A stretch of 64,000 nucleotides of DNA, taken from Imhoffiella purpurea (lineage in GTDB: Bacteria > Pseudomonadota > Gammaproteobacteria > Chromatiales > Chromatiaceae). Under the pieces are notes generated by a model, which was not told where the DNA came from, made no database searches, and saw nothing but the letters and a program-made list of their open reading frames with translations. Positions 49,052-57,696 of this stretch are shown here, in pieces (positions within the stretch are counted from its first letter, which is position 1; every line of letters begins with the position of its first letter). The DNA lies in contig NZ_AONC01000017.1 in NCBI RefSeq assembly GCF_000585215.1, positions 1 through 64,000 of the forward strand, given 5' to 3'. Both the position numbers and the translations under genes were made by a program.

Positions 49052-51238
49052 TCAAGCTGATCTCCCGACCGCCTCAGGAGCATCCACCGCGGCCAGCGAT
49101 TCCACCCACTGCAGCTGGCGCGGCAGACAGACGGACCTGAGATCATAGTGGCTGCGGGCGAAGGCACGCGCATTGACCCCAAGTCTCTCTGCGCGCTCCG
49201 GATCGTCCAGGAGCGCACAGACGCTCTCGACCAAGGCAGACACGTCGAAGAAATCCACCAAGAGTCCAGTCTCGTCATGGACGATCGCCTCGCGCAGCGG
49301 AGCCGTGTCGCTGGCGACGATGGAACATCCCAGACTCATCGCCTCCAGCAAGCTCCAGCTGAGCACGAAGGGATAGGTCAGATAGACGTGCACCCGCGAC
49401 AGCTGCAGCAGTGCAACGAAATGCGGATAGGGAAGGTTGCCGAGGAAATGGACCCGAGACCAGTCGGCATCGCCGATCTGCGGACGCACCTCGGCCGCGA
49501 AGATCTCCTTCCAGGTCCTGCCGTTTTCCGGTCGCGTCCCATAGCTCACATCATCGCCGCCCGCGATCAGCACACGCGCGGTCGGCCTGCGCCGCAACAG
49601 CTCGGGCAAGGCGCGCATGAAGATATGATAGCCGCGGTAAGGCTCCAGATTGCGATTGACGAAGGTGATGACCTCGTCTCGTCGCGTCAGCAGGATGTTG
49701 CCGTTCAGCGTCAGGCTCACATCCGGATTCGGCACCAGAACATCGGTGTCGATACCATCGTGCATCACCTGTATCTTGGACCGGAATGGTTCCGGAAAGG
49801 TGCTCGCCTGCCATTGGGTGGGACTGATCCCGGCATCGGCTACCTCGAAATGCAGCAGATTGTTCAGGTTCCTGAGCCGCAGGCGGCAGACATCGCCCTC
49901 GTCCTTGGTGGGAAACTCGGGATCGAAACCAACGTCGGCCCCTCGAGGATGGTAGAAAAACTCACAATAGACACCAAGCCGAGCCTCGGGCCAAACATCC
50001 TTCAGGAAAAGGCTTTCGCCCCAGCCATGATGGGCAATGATGACATCTGGAATGAAACCATTCGCCTTCATCCGCAAGGCAGCACGGAAACAGGCTTCGC
50101 CCCGTATCGTCTTGGTCTCGAAATCGCTGACCCAGGGATGCATGCCTGGCGTCGTCCCGCGCAAGGGACGATAGGAGAAGAGTTTGACGCCTTGCCATTC
50201 CGCCATTTCCGTCCGCCGCATCCTCATGGCAGCGACGGTATGACCGCGTTCTACGAGTGCGGGAGCGAGGAATTTGAACTGACCGGGAAAATTCTGGTGA
50301 ATGAACAGAATATTCGTCGATGATGCAGTGGTTTTCGGAACAGCAAGAGCGTTCGGGCTATCCCATTCCAAGGCCAGATTGACCTCATTGACCAGTTGCT
50401 TCATTCGTTCGATCCGGTCCTGATCGCGGTGCCAAGCCTTGACACGATAACGGTCGCAATACTCGAGCGCCAGCGCCCTGCCCTGCTCGGGGCTGACCGC
50501 CTCAGTGACCGCAACCCCTTGAATGGCTCGTGAGATCTGCAGGAAGAGGGCCTTCGGCATGGGCGCATCACGCAACACACTCCGGCTGGGTTCAAACCCA
50601 TCACGCAGCGTCATCCTCATGAGATACTCACCATGGACCTGAAGCTTGGCCCCCTGGAAGAGAGAAGATGTGACAAGAGGGAAATAGGGAGCCAGCTCGG
50701 GAACCGCGTGATTGGGCCAGACCTCCGTGCGCCAATAGCGTTCGGCGATCCGAGCCCAGTGGCGGTAGTCTGCCAGCGGAACCAGGCCAGAACGCTCGAA
50801 CGGCAGAATCTCGACCTTTGGTTTGGTGGATACCACCGTATCGTTGGCGACATCGACATAGAGCGTCCCGACGAGAAAGGCATTCTGAAAATACTGACCT
50901 CTCAGATCGCCCCATACTCGACGCATGCTACCGCCCGCATCGAAAAAGGCCGCGAGTGCAGCATGACCAGACCTCGCAGAATCATCCAGCGTAGAGGCAT
51001 CGATACGCTCTATAAGTCGCCCGACAGCAAGAGTGATCTCCAGACATTGTCCAAGTGGATAGGGCTTCCCCAGCTTCATCGGCTGTTGTGACGACAACAG
51101 CGGATCTACCCGGGCTCGGACCGCCAAAAACAGGCTTTTCAGATCTGACTCGAACGGGATCAGCAAGCGCTCGGTCAGCTCTTGAGCGGGTCGCGGACTC
51201 AATACACGGGGCTCGCCCGGCAGCAAAGGCATAGGCAT
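49052..51238 (-). CDS. GT4-family glycosyltransferase with unknown N-terminal domain
   Basis: A 728-residue protein. Residues from about 310 form a GT-B glycosyltransferase of family 4: 'NILFIHQNFPGQFKFLAPAL' opens the first Rossmann half, 'PTQWQASTFP' and 'VMHDGIDTD' mark the linker, and the donor-binding 'PFVLSWSLLEAMSLGCSIVASD' and 'REAIVHDETGLLVDFFD' follow. The first 310 residues are helical, contain 'FQNAFLVGTLYVDVANDTV', and match no family recognised. The ATG at 51238 (MPMPLLPGEP) is preceded by AAGGGGGAAG; a TTG at 51334 is an alternative. It lies between the methyltransferase gene and the broken OGT gene on the same strand. Confidence 0.85.
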   Translation of the reverse strand: MPMPLLPGEPRVLSPRPAQELTERLLIPFESDLKSLFLAVRARVDPLLSSQQPMKLGKPYPLGQCLEITLAVGRLIERIDASTLDDSARSGHAALAAFFDAGGSMRRVWGDLRGQYFQNAFLVGTLYVDVANDTVVSTKPKVEILPFERSGLVPLADYRHWARIAERYWRTEVWPNHAVPELAPYFPLVTSSLFQGAKLQVHGEYLMRMTLRDGFEPSRSVLRDAPMPKALFLQISRAIQGVAVTEAVSPEQGRALALEYCDRYRVKAWHRDQDRIERMKQLVNEVNLALEWDSPNALAVPKTTASSTNILFIHQNFPGQFKFLAPALVERGHTVAAMRMRRTEMAEWQGVKLFSYRPLRGTTPGMHPWVSDFETKTIRGEACFRAALRMKANGFIPDVIIAHHGWGESLFLKDVWPEARLGVYCEFFYHPRGADVGFDPEFPTKDEGDVCRLRLRNLNNLLHFEVADAGISPTQWQASTFPEPFRSKIQVMHDGIDTDVLVPNPDVSLTLNGNILLTRRDEVITFVNRNLEPYRGYHIFMRALPELLRRRPTARVLIAGGDDVSYGTRPENGRTWKEIFAAEVRPQIGDADWSRVHFLGNLPYPHFVALLQLSRVHVYLTYPFVLSWSLLEAMSLGCSIVASDTAPLREAIVHDETGLLVDFFDVSALVESVCALLDDPERAERLGVNARAFARSHYDLRSVCLPRQLQWVESLAAVDAPEAVGRSA

Positions 51239-51474
51239 ACAGCTTCCCCCTTGGGCGAACCATGCTTCGAGGCGATATTTGATTCGGATATCCGTCTCGC
51301 CTCGCTGGACGACGTCCCAGAAACCTCTCGCCAATCATCCCAAGGGATCGGGCACTAACTTCACTGGGTGCGGGCACCGATTTCAGCAAGCCGCCCGATC
51401 CGACACCAGGAAATCCGCGGGCGTCACGAACCCGCTTCAGGAGGACAACGAAGCATAGTGCCCAGAACAAGACA

Positions 51475-53013
51475 TCATGAGAGGATCTGCAAGGCCTTCA
51501 GAATCGGAAGGCTCTTGTCGGCGAACTCTTGGGCCTGACGGGTAAGCTCGGCGATATTTTCGTCGGTGGCCTCCAACATCTTACCGTCCTTGATCAGTTT
51601 CTGACCCTGGGCAGCCAGAATCTGCCAAACGAATGCCGCCCAGTCGACCGGCTGCTTCCGACCCTCGGCGAGGGCGAGCAGAAAAAGCTGCTGAAACCGA
51701 TTGACGCCGATGCCCCCCCCCGTCACCGGGCTGGCGAGATAACCGATGTCGTTACTTCCTCGCGCCTTGTGGCAGAGATAGGTGTTGATCCGCTCCGTTT
51801 GCTTTTTCGCCTTATTGACGACTTGCTCGGTCTGCACGGGAGCGAGGTGGCCTGTGCCTGTCAGCAGAATGGCTGCCTGAAGGATCTGCTGGAATCCAAT
51901 GCCCCTCTCGCTGAGGGCGGCCTCCACCTGGCCAAGCGTTCTGGGCTTGTGGTCGGCCAACAGATCCAAGATGGGGGCGTAGATATTTTCGCTCATGTCG
52001 GCCTCGCCCAAGGCTCCGCTGACCTTGAGCGACACATCCGCCCGATGGGCCTTCAAGACGAGCCTCTGTGCGCGCAGCGTTTCGACCTGCTCCAAGGTGG
52101 ACAGCTTGCGCGCACCCTTCACCCAATAGTCGCGGCGAAATTGCTGATTGACCATGAAGTCGCGCACGGTCTCGCGAAACATCGGATCCGGAACGTCCGC
52201 GAGGAACACCTGCTGCTCCGACGTAAGACTGAGCGCATCGATATGGTCGAGATAGTGGGCGGAGCAGGCGTATTGCACCTTCGCTTCATCCAAGCAGGCG
52301 GCCATGGTGGCGAAGTGCATGGGATGCCAGTCGCGATTGAAATATTCGTGCGCCAGGTAATGACGGTTGTGCCCCTTGAGCTGTTGCAGACGCTCGCCGA
52401 CCAGCGGATTGGCGCGTGCAAAGAGCGGGTTGGTGGCCAACAAATTTTCGGCGAACTCGATTGCGCCGTCGATGCGGCTGACGATGCCGCGCCCTTCCGC
52501 GCCGAGCACCTCCGCATGCTCCGTCATCAGGTGACGCATCGGAGCGAAGGCCGCCCAACCGGGCAGGGTGTTGTAACTGATGTAGAGGATGCCCCCGACC
52601 TTCAGCTTGCGACGGACGAAATCGACGATGACCGCACGGTTCTCGTCCGAGATCCAGCTCCAGATGCCATGCACGCCGATGAAATCGAAGTCGGGGAGAT
52701 CCGAGCGCTGAGCGAAGTCGACGAAAGCGGCGTCATGGAGCTCGGCCCCGGCCCCCGAGACCGCCGAGAGCTGTTGGGCGAAACCGGCCTGACTCGGATT
52801 GAAGTCGGTGCCATACCAGCGCGTGGTCGACGCGGCGGCATGCAGGTTTGTCGACAGGCCTTGCCCGAATCCAAGCTCACAGGCGGTACTGACTTCGGGG
52901 AAGACGAGACCTTGATTCAGCAACGCGAGCTTGATGCGCCCAGGATTCAGTTCTGTGTAGTAACCGTAAGTATATGCAATATCGGCGACATAGCCCGCAG
53001 TCCAATCAGTCAT
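51475..53013 (-). CDS. SAM-dependent methyltransferase with regulatory domain, protein-lysine methyltransferase-like
   Basis: A 512-residue protein. It opens with 'DIAYTYGYYTELNPGRIKLALL', has the SAM-binding motif 'ACELGFGQG' (residues 44-52) and 'YGTDFNPSQAG', then 'FIGVHGIWSWISDENR'. A middle segment around residues 215-300 ('HNRHYLAHEYFNRDWHPMHF') and a C-terminal helical part correspond to the methyltransferase regulatory domain family (MethyTransf_Reg). Rickettsial proteins with this layout methylate lysines of the surface protein OmpB. Here the gene is 115 bases downstream of an S-layer-like gene, which may be its substrate. Start ATG at 53013. Confidence 0.85.
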   Translation of the reverse strand: MTDWTAGYVADIAYTYGYYTELNPGRIKLALLNQGLVFPEVSTACELGFGQGLSTNLHAAASTTRWYGTDFNPSQAGFAQQLSAVSGAGAELHDAAFVDFAQRSDLPDFDFIGVHGIWSWISDENRAVIVDFVRRKLKVGGILYISYNTLPGWAAFAPMRHLMTEHAEVLGAEGRGIVSRIDGAIEFAENLLATNPLFARANPLVGERLQQLKGHNRHYLAHEYFNRDWHPMHFATMAACLDEAKVQYACSAHYLDHIDALSLTSEQQVFLADVPDPMFRETVRDFMVNQQFRRDYWVKGARKLSTLEQVETLRAQRLVLKAHRADVSLKVSGALGEADMSENIYAPILDLLADHKPRTLGQVEAALSERGIGFQQILQAAILLTGTGHLAPVQTEQVVNKAKKQTERINTYLCHKARGSNDIGYLASPVTGGGIGVNRFQQLFLLALAEGRKQPVDWAAFVWQILAAQGQKLIKDGKMLEATDENIAELTRQAQEFADKSLPILKALQILS

Positions 53014-53066
53014 GTGGACTCCTGTGGAACATATCCATCCTGAAGACGATCGATGTCGACGAAAAA

Positions 53067-53094
53067 GGCCCCACCCCTTCGCAGGGATGGGGCC
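53067..53094 (-). terminator. intrinsic terminator of the S-layer-like gene
   Basis: On the minus strand GGCCCCATCCC pairs with GGGGTGGGGCC around a short loop, with one mismatch, and is followed directly by TTTTTC. It lies 35 bases past the stop codon and separates this gene from the methyltransferase gene. Confidence 0.9.
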
Positions 53095-53128
53095 GCCCGT
53101 CTAGGAGACGTCGACGAGGCCCGAAGGA

Positions 53129-56100
53129 TTAGACAATAACGACCTCACCAGCGTTAGTGCCATTATCCGCGACCACCACGGTACCCGTCAGCTTGATGAT
53201 GCTGTCGGTACCAGAATTGAAGGTGGTATCGGCAGCTACGTTCTCGATCAGGTAGGTGTCGGTGCCATAGGTGAAGGAGGTTGCGCTGTGCGCGGTCCCC
53301 AAGGTGCCGAAGGCTAGGGTGACCGCCCCCGCCAAGTTGGCCGCCCCCGTGATACTGGCCTGCTCTCCGGCCGTCACGGCATCCCAGACGATGTCGTTGT
53401 TGTCGGTGAAGACGATGACGTCGCCCTTGGTCGCACCAGTGATCACCGTGCTGTAGCTGGTGGCCTGACCATCCGCATGCGACACCAGGATCTTGTTGAA
53501 GACATCGGAGGTGTTGGTGTGCGAACCGAGGGTCAGGGTCGCCAGGTAGGTGGACGCCGCCCCCTGATCGATGTCGATCAAATTGCCGCCGGAGCCCACC
53601 TCGATCACCACATGACCGGCCGAGGTCGTGTCCGTGATGTAGTTGTTGGCGTTACCCAGCTTGATGGTGTTGGTCGCACCCGCAACGGCCGCATTCAGGG
53701 TGATGTTGACATGCGCGTCGTTGGTCGCGCCATCCACCGTGATGCCGGTCGTGGCACCGATGGCGGTCGCCGCCTTCGTGTTGTCGTTCGCACCCCAAGC
53801 CACGTCGCCGTTCATGGTGATGGTGGTCAAGGCTTGAGCCGAGCTGGCGTTGTCGGTTCCCTTGACGACTTCTGTCACTGTGGAATCGGTGATATCCGTT
53901 TGAGCGCTAACGGTCGGCGTTAGCGCCACGTCGGTCTCGTCGGCAAGCCCCCCCGAACTAACATTCAGCTGTCCGGTGTTGCTAACCCAACTCGCAGCGG
54001 TCCATGTGGCAGTAGTCTGAAGTGAGCCACTTTCCGCATAATTCCCTACCGACGAGTTGTCCCCGGTTACAGTAATAGCAGCGAAACCCGAGGCCACCTC
54101 ATTGGCAGAGAGATCCCTCAATGCCGTCAGAGTCAGGCCATCAATGGTCACAGACTGCCCCAGCTTGAGCGCCTGCATGTTCCAAGTTACCGACTCGTGG
54201 GTACTCGTACCATCGCCGTCTGTTTTAGATCCCGCTGCCACAGCCGTCGCAGCAGCCACCACAGTCTCCGACACCGTCAGGTTGGTCTTATCACCAACCG
54301 TAGCTGCCTTGTAGCTGATCGTATCGGTGGTCGTGACAGTCGCCGTCCAATCGGTGCTCGCCGTCCCTGTTCGCGTCAAACCTGACGCCACGCTACCACC
54401 AGAGAGCGCGATGGCGACATTCTGAGCGCTGATCGCAGTCACGCTGCTTGTATTCTGTACCTTGACACCGTTGACTTCGAGGGCTTCACCAAGAGCCAGC
54501 GTATCGTTGACACTGACCGTATTGATCTCATACGTGCCACCCGATGTGCCGGAGGTAGCGATTGCATCGATCGCCGCCTTACCTGTACCCGTATTGGACA
54601 CGGTCAGCACCTTGCCCGCCAGACCGTCGAGAGACCCGATGCTGGAATTGCCGCCACCGGTAAAGGTGAGCGTACCCAGATTGGCATTGGTCAGGGTCCC
54701 GATCTTCACGGCATCGTCGGCCCCAGTGAGGGCGTTGTTGATGGTGAAGCTCGTGGCCTGAGTGTCGGTCTGGGCCAGTCCAGTGATCTCCAGACCCGCG
54801 CTGCCGCTCACGACCAGATTCGACAGGCCATTGTCCGTCAACTTGGTGATCGTGTTCTTCTGGAGCCAAGTGGTGGCGTTGCTGGTGACGTTCAGGGTAC
54901 CAGGACCGACGTCGTTGGCATCCTTGAGCGTCAGGTCGGCGATGGTCAGGCCGGTCTTGTTGGTGCTCCCGCCGAGGGTCAGATTGGCCGTGTTCGCCAC
55001 GCCGTTGGCATCCGCCAGCTGATAGGTCACGGCCTTGTCTTGCGAGGCATTGATGCCCAGCGTCGTCGCGGGGGCGAGCTTGGTGAAGGCGATATCCCCG
55101 GCCGCCTTCCCATCCATGCTGATCGCCTTCAGACCGGACGGCAGCGTGCTGATGTCGAACGTACCCTGCGACGCCGCCCCCGTGCCCAGCACCTCGAACC
55201 CGGACACCATCTTGGTCAGGCCCTTGCCATCGGCAACATTCGAGGCCGTGTTGAAGGTAGCAGCCGAGTTGTTGAGCACCAGCTTGTCATTGCCGCCCGA
55301 ACCGCCAGAGATGGCGACCTTGGCATCAGCCGAGATGGTGATGTCGGTCTGACCGGTGGAACCGGCGAACTTCTGGGTCGCCGCGTCCATCGTCGCGGTG
55401 ATCTTGCCGCTGGAGGTGGTGGTGAAGGCCAGGGCGGCCCCGAGACTGGAGACGTCACCGGTGAAACCGGCCGCGCCGCTGACGGCCAGCTTGGTCAGAG
55501 AGGAGTTCACCGTGCCCATCGTGAGAACGTGATCGCCCGCGACATTCAGGGTGGTCAACGCTGAGTCCGTGAAGGCCGTCAGCGTCGAGTTGCCACCCTT
55601 CGTCGTGACATTCAGGGTCTTGATCTCGTTATTGGCATCGCTGATGGTGCTATCGCTATTGTTCTGCGATGCGGCGGAAAGGGTATCGAGCGTCAGATTG
55701 AGCGTATCGCTCGCCCCGAGGGAGCCGTCGCGATCCAAAGTCAGCGTACCGGCCGTTCCCTTCAGGGTCAGATCGGTCAGGGCATTACTTTCGATCTTGC
55801 TGTCCTTGCCGTAGTTCTCCAAGGTCACGGTCTTGATGGAGCCAAGACCGCCAGCGGCCGCGCTGTCGGTTACGGTGACCTTGCCGTTGATCACGCCGGC
55901 TACCGCGGCTTTGGCCGTCTGCGGCGTCACCCCGGAGACGGCCTTGACGCCGTCCTGTCCGGGAGCCGCGGTCACAGCATCCACCTTAACGACACCGGTA
56001 ACCGCCTCGACTTTATCTGCCGCAATGGCCGCGGCGCTCTGCTTGACCGTCACCGTGGCGGTCGCCGCGTTGCCGTTCACGGCGATATCGCCGCCCGTGA

Positions 56101-57358
56101 CGGTGTTTCCAAGGCCCGCCTTCTCGGTCAGGTTGGCCGTGACATTGACGCTGGTGCCCCCGGTGACGTTGATCGCGTCAGCTGTGTTAGTACCCGTCTG
56201 ACTGGCCAGCATGTTGGTGGTGACATCCACGGTCCCAGTGGGGGCGGAGATCGTTCCAACATTCAGGATACCCTCTTTCGTCACGCCGTTCAGGGTCACC
56301 TTGACATTCTTGCCGCCCTGCACGCTCGTGGTCGAGTCAGCCGCCGCCGTGTCGGTCAGCGTGACATCGGTGGTGGCGGCAGCCGCGGTCAATGTGTTCG
56401 CATTCGCAGCAGCAGCATCGAATGGCGTGCTGTTGGTTTTCGCTGCGACCGCACCGCCAGCCTGGGTTACATTGACGGCCGTCAGGCCCGACCAACCGGA
56501 CACGTCCCCACTAAAGGTGCCTGCAACCGTGATGTTGGCCGTTTCGATGTCCTTCACCGTCGCGGACGTCGGTATCGTGTAGGCGGCAGATTCGCTGACG
56601 ACATTCAGGGTGTCGTCGCCCTTGCCGCCGTCGAGCGCGTCGAGCGCGGTGAAGGTATCGGTTTTTGTGCCGGTGGTCCCAACAAAAGGCACGGCGTTGT
56701 AGGTATCGTTGCCATCGGTTCCCGTGAAGGCGGCTCCGCTGTCCACGCCAGGCGTGAGCGTAAAGGTCTTACCGCCGCTGGTTTCATCATAGGGGTTGGC
56801 GTAGGAACGCCCCTCGGCCAGACCAATCGCCTTGTAATGCTGCCAACCGCTACCAAGCTGGCCCTTCTCGACCGCCATGGCGACGTCCGGGTTGTTGGCC
56901 AGATACCACTCTTCATTGAAGTCGCCATAGTTGAGCGGCGTGGCGTAGGATCGACCTTCCGTCTGGCCGAACGCCTGATAGTGCTCCCAACCCGTGCCGA
57001 AAACGCCCTGCTTGACAACGGCCGCCACGTCGGGATTGTTCGCGAGGTAATATTCCTCGTTGAAGTCGCCATAGTCCGCCGGCTTCTGAGCCGAGCGCCC
57101 CTCGCCCAATCCCATCGCCTTGTAATGCTGCCAACCGCTACCAAGGTCACCCCTCTCGACCGCCTTGGCGACGTCCGGGTTGTTGGCCAGATAATACTCT
57201 TCGTTGAATGTACCGTAGCCGGACGGCTCGGCAAAGGAGCGCCCCTCGGCCTTGCCGACCAGCTGATAGTGCTGCCAGCCGCTGCCGATCAGACCCTGCT
57301 TGACGGCCATTGCGACGTCGGGGTTGTTCGCGAGGTAATACTCTTCATTAAAAGCCAT
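53129..57358 (-). CDS. S-layer-like surface protein with N-terminal 48-residue repeats
   Basis: A 1409-residue protein rich in threonine, alanine, glycine and serine, without cysteine seen. Residues 3 to about 190 are four 48-residue modules starting 'FNEEYYLANNPDVA' with 'GSGWQHY' and 'GRS'. Then 'TFTLTPGVDSGAAFTGTDGNDTYNA' opens a very long beta-rich region of short strand repeats like those of RsaA-type S-layer proteins. The C-terminus ends in a hydrophobic 'GEVVIV'. There is no N-terminal signal peptide; with the GTDGNDT-type RTX-like motif this suggests type I secretion, but no such transporter is in the window. The ATG has AGGAG ten bases upstream. An intrinsic terminator follows. Confidence 0.85.
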   Translation of the reverse strand: MAFNEEYYLANNPDVAMAVKQGLIGSGWQHYQLVGKAEGRSFAEPSGYGTFNEEYYLANNPDVAKAVERGDLGSGWQHYKAMGLGEGRSAQKPADYGDFNEEYYLANNPDVAAVVKQGVFGTGWEHYQAFGQTEGRSYATPLNYGDFNEEWYLANNPDVAMAVEKGQLGSGWQHYKAIGLAEGRSYANPYDETSGGKTFTLTPGVDSGAAFTGTDGNDTYNAVPFVGTTGTKTDTFTALDALDGGKGDDTLNVVSESAAYTIPTSATVKDIETANITVAGTFSGDVSGWSGLTAVNVTQAGGAVAAKTNSTPFDAAAANANTLTAAAATTDVTLTDTAAADSTTSVQGGKNVKVTLNGVTKEGILNVGTISAPTGTVDVTTNMLASQTGTNTADAINVTGGTSVNVTANLTEKAGLGNTVTGGDIAVNGNAATATVTVKQSAAAIAADKVEAVTGVVKVDAVTAAPGQDGVKAVSGVTPQTAKAAVAGVINGKVTVTDSAAAGGLGSIKTVTLENYGKDSKIESNALTDLTLKGTAGTLTLDRDGSLGASDTLNLTLDTLSAASQNNSDSTISDANNEIKTLNVTTKGGNSTLTAFTDSALTTLNVAGDHVLTMGTVNSSLTKLAVSGAAGFTGDVSSLGAALAFTTTSSGKITATMDAATQKFAGSTGQTDITISADAKVAISGGSGGNDKLVLNNSAATFNTASNVADGKGLTKMVSGFEVLGTGAASQGTFDISTLPSGLKAISMDGKAAGDIAFTKLAPATTLGINASQDKAVTYQLADANGVANTANLTLGGSTNKTGLTIADLTLKDANDVGPGTLNVTSNATTWLQKNTITKLTDNGLSNLVVSGSAGLEITGLAQTDTQATSFTINNALTGADDAVKIGTLTNANLGTLTFTGGGNSSIGSLDGLAGKVLTVSNTGTGKAAIDAIATSGTSGGTYEINTVSVNDTLALGEALEVNGVKVQNTSSVTAISAQNVAIALSGGSVASGLTRTGTASTDWTATVTTTDTISYKAATVGDKTNLTVSETVVAAATAVAAGSKTDGDGTSTHESVTWNMQALKLGQSVTIDGLTLTALRDLSANEVASGFAAITVTGDNSSVGNYAESGSLQTTATWTAASWVSNTGQLNVSSGGLADETDVALTPTVSAQTDITDSTVTEVVKGTDNASSAQALTTITMNGDVAWGANDNTKAATAIGATTGITVDGATNDAHVNITLNAAVAGATNTIKLGNANNYITDTTSAGHVVIEVGSGGNLIDIDQGAASTYLATLTLGSHTNTSDVFNKILVSHADGQATSYSTVITGATKGDVIVFTDNNDIVWDAVTAGEQASITGAANLAGAVTLAFGTLGTAHSATSFTYGTDTYLIENVAADTTFNSGTDSIIKLTGTVVVADNGTNAGEVVIV
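56788..57352 (-). repeat. four 144-base repeats encoding the S-layer-like N-terminal modules
   Basis: Four tandem units of 144 bases give near-identical protein modules ('FNEEYYLANNPDVA' or 'FNEEWYLANNPDVA' at each start). Units 2 and 4 are closest ('GSGWQHYKA.GL.EGRS'). Similarity between units is higher than in the protease copy, suggesting duplication or gene conversion within this gene. Confidence 0.92.
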
Positions 57359-57696
57359 GGTGTCCTGTCTCCTGAACAGTGTATCTATCGGTCTTCAAAA
57401 CGACTTCCGCGGCATTGCAAACAGGGGAACCCGCCGCGCCATGCCCCTATGCCTAGAAATTCAGCAGGCTCAATGTTAGCACAGAGTGCATCTATTAAAG
57501 ATTAAGAGCGCACCTTGCGCATCCTAAGCCGGCCGTCTCAAACGGGTCAAGATCAAAGGAACATACCTGCGCCAGACAGGGCATGGCGACCCACACCTGT
57601 CCCGCTGTAGCGTTTACGGTACGCACAAGTAACTACCACAATTTAGATCAAAACCAGGCTTTTGGCTAGACATAAATACATCATCTGTCGCGATTT
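57359..57696. other. intergenic leader of the S-layer-like gene
   Basis: These 338 bases lie between the GT fusion gene and the S-layer-like gene. The region is AT-richer than its flanks. A possible promoter on the minus strand is TTGACC at 57550-57545 and TAGGAT at 57526-57521, spacer 18, which would give a 5' untranslated leader of about 150 bases; long leaders are usual for abundant surface-protein mRNAs. No terminator with a good T tract was found after the upstream gene. Confidence 0.45.

Noticed and set aside
56788-57352. CRISPR-like array
   Set aside because: The regular 144-base repeats are in-frame coding repeats of a long protein and have no spacer structure.
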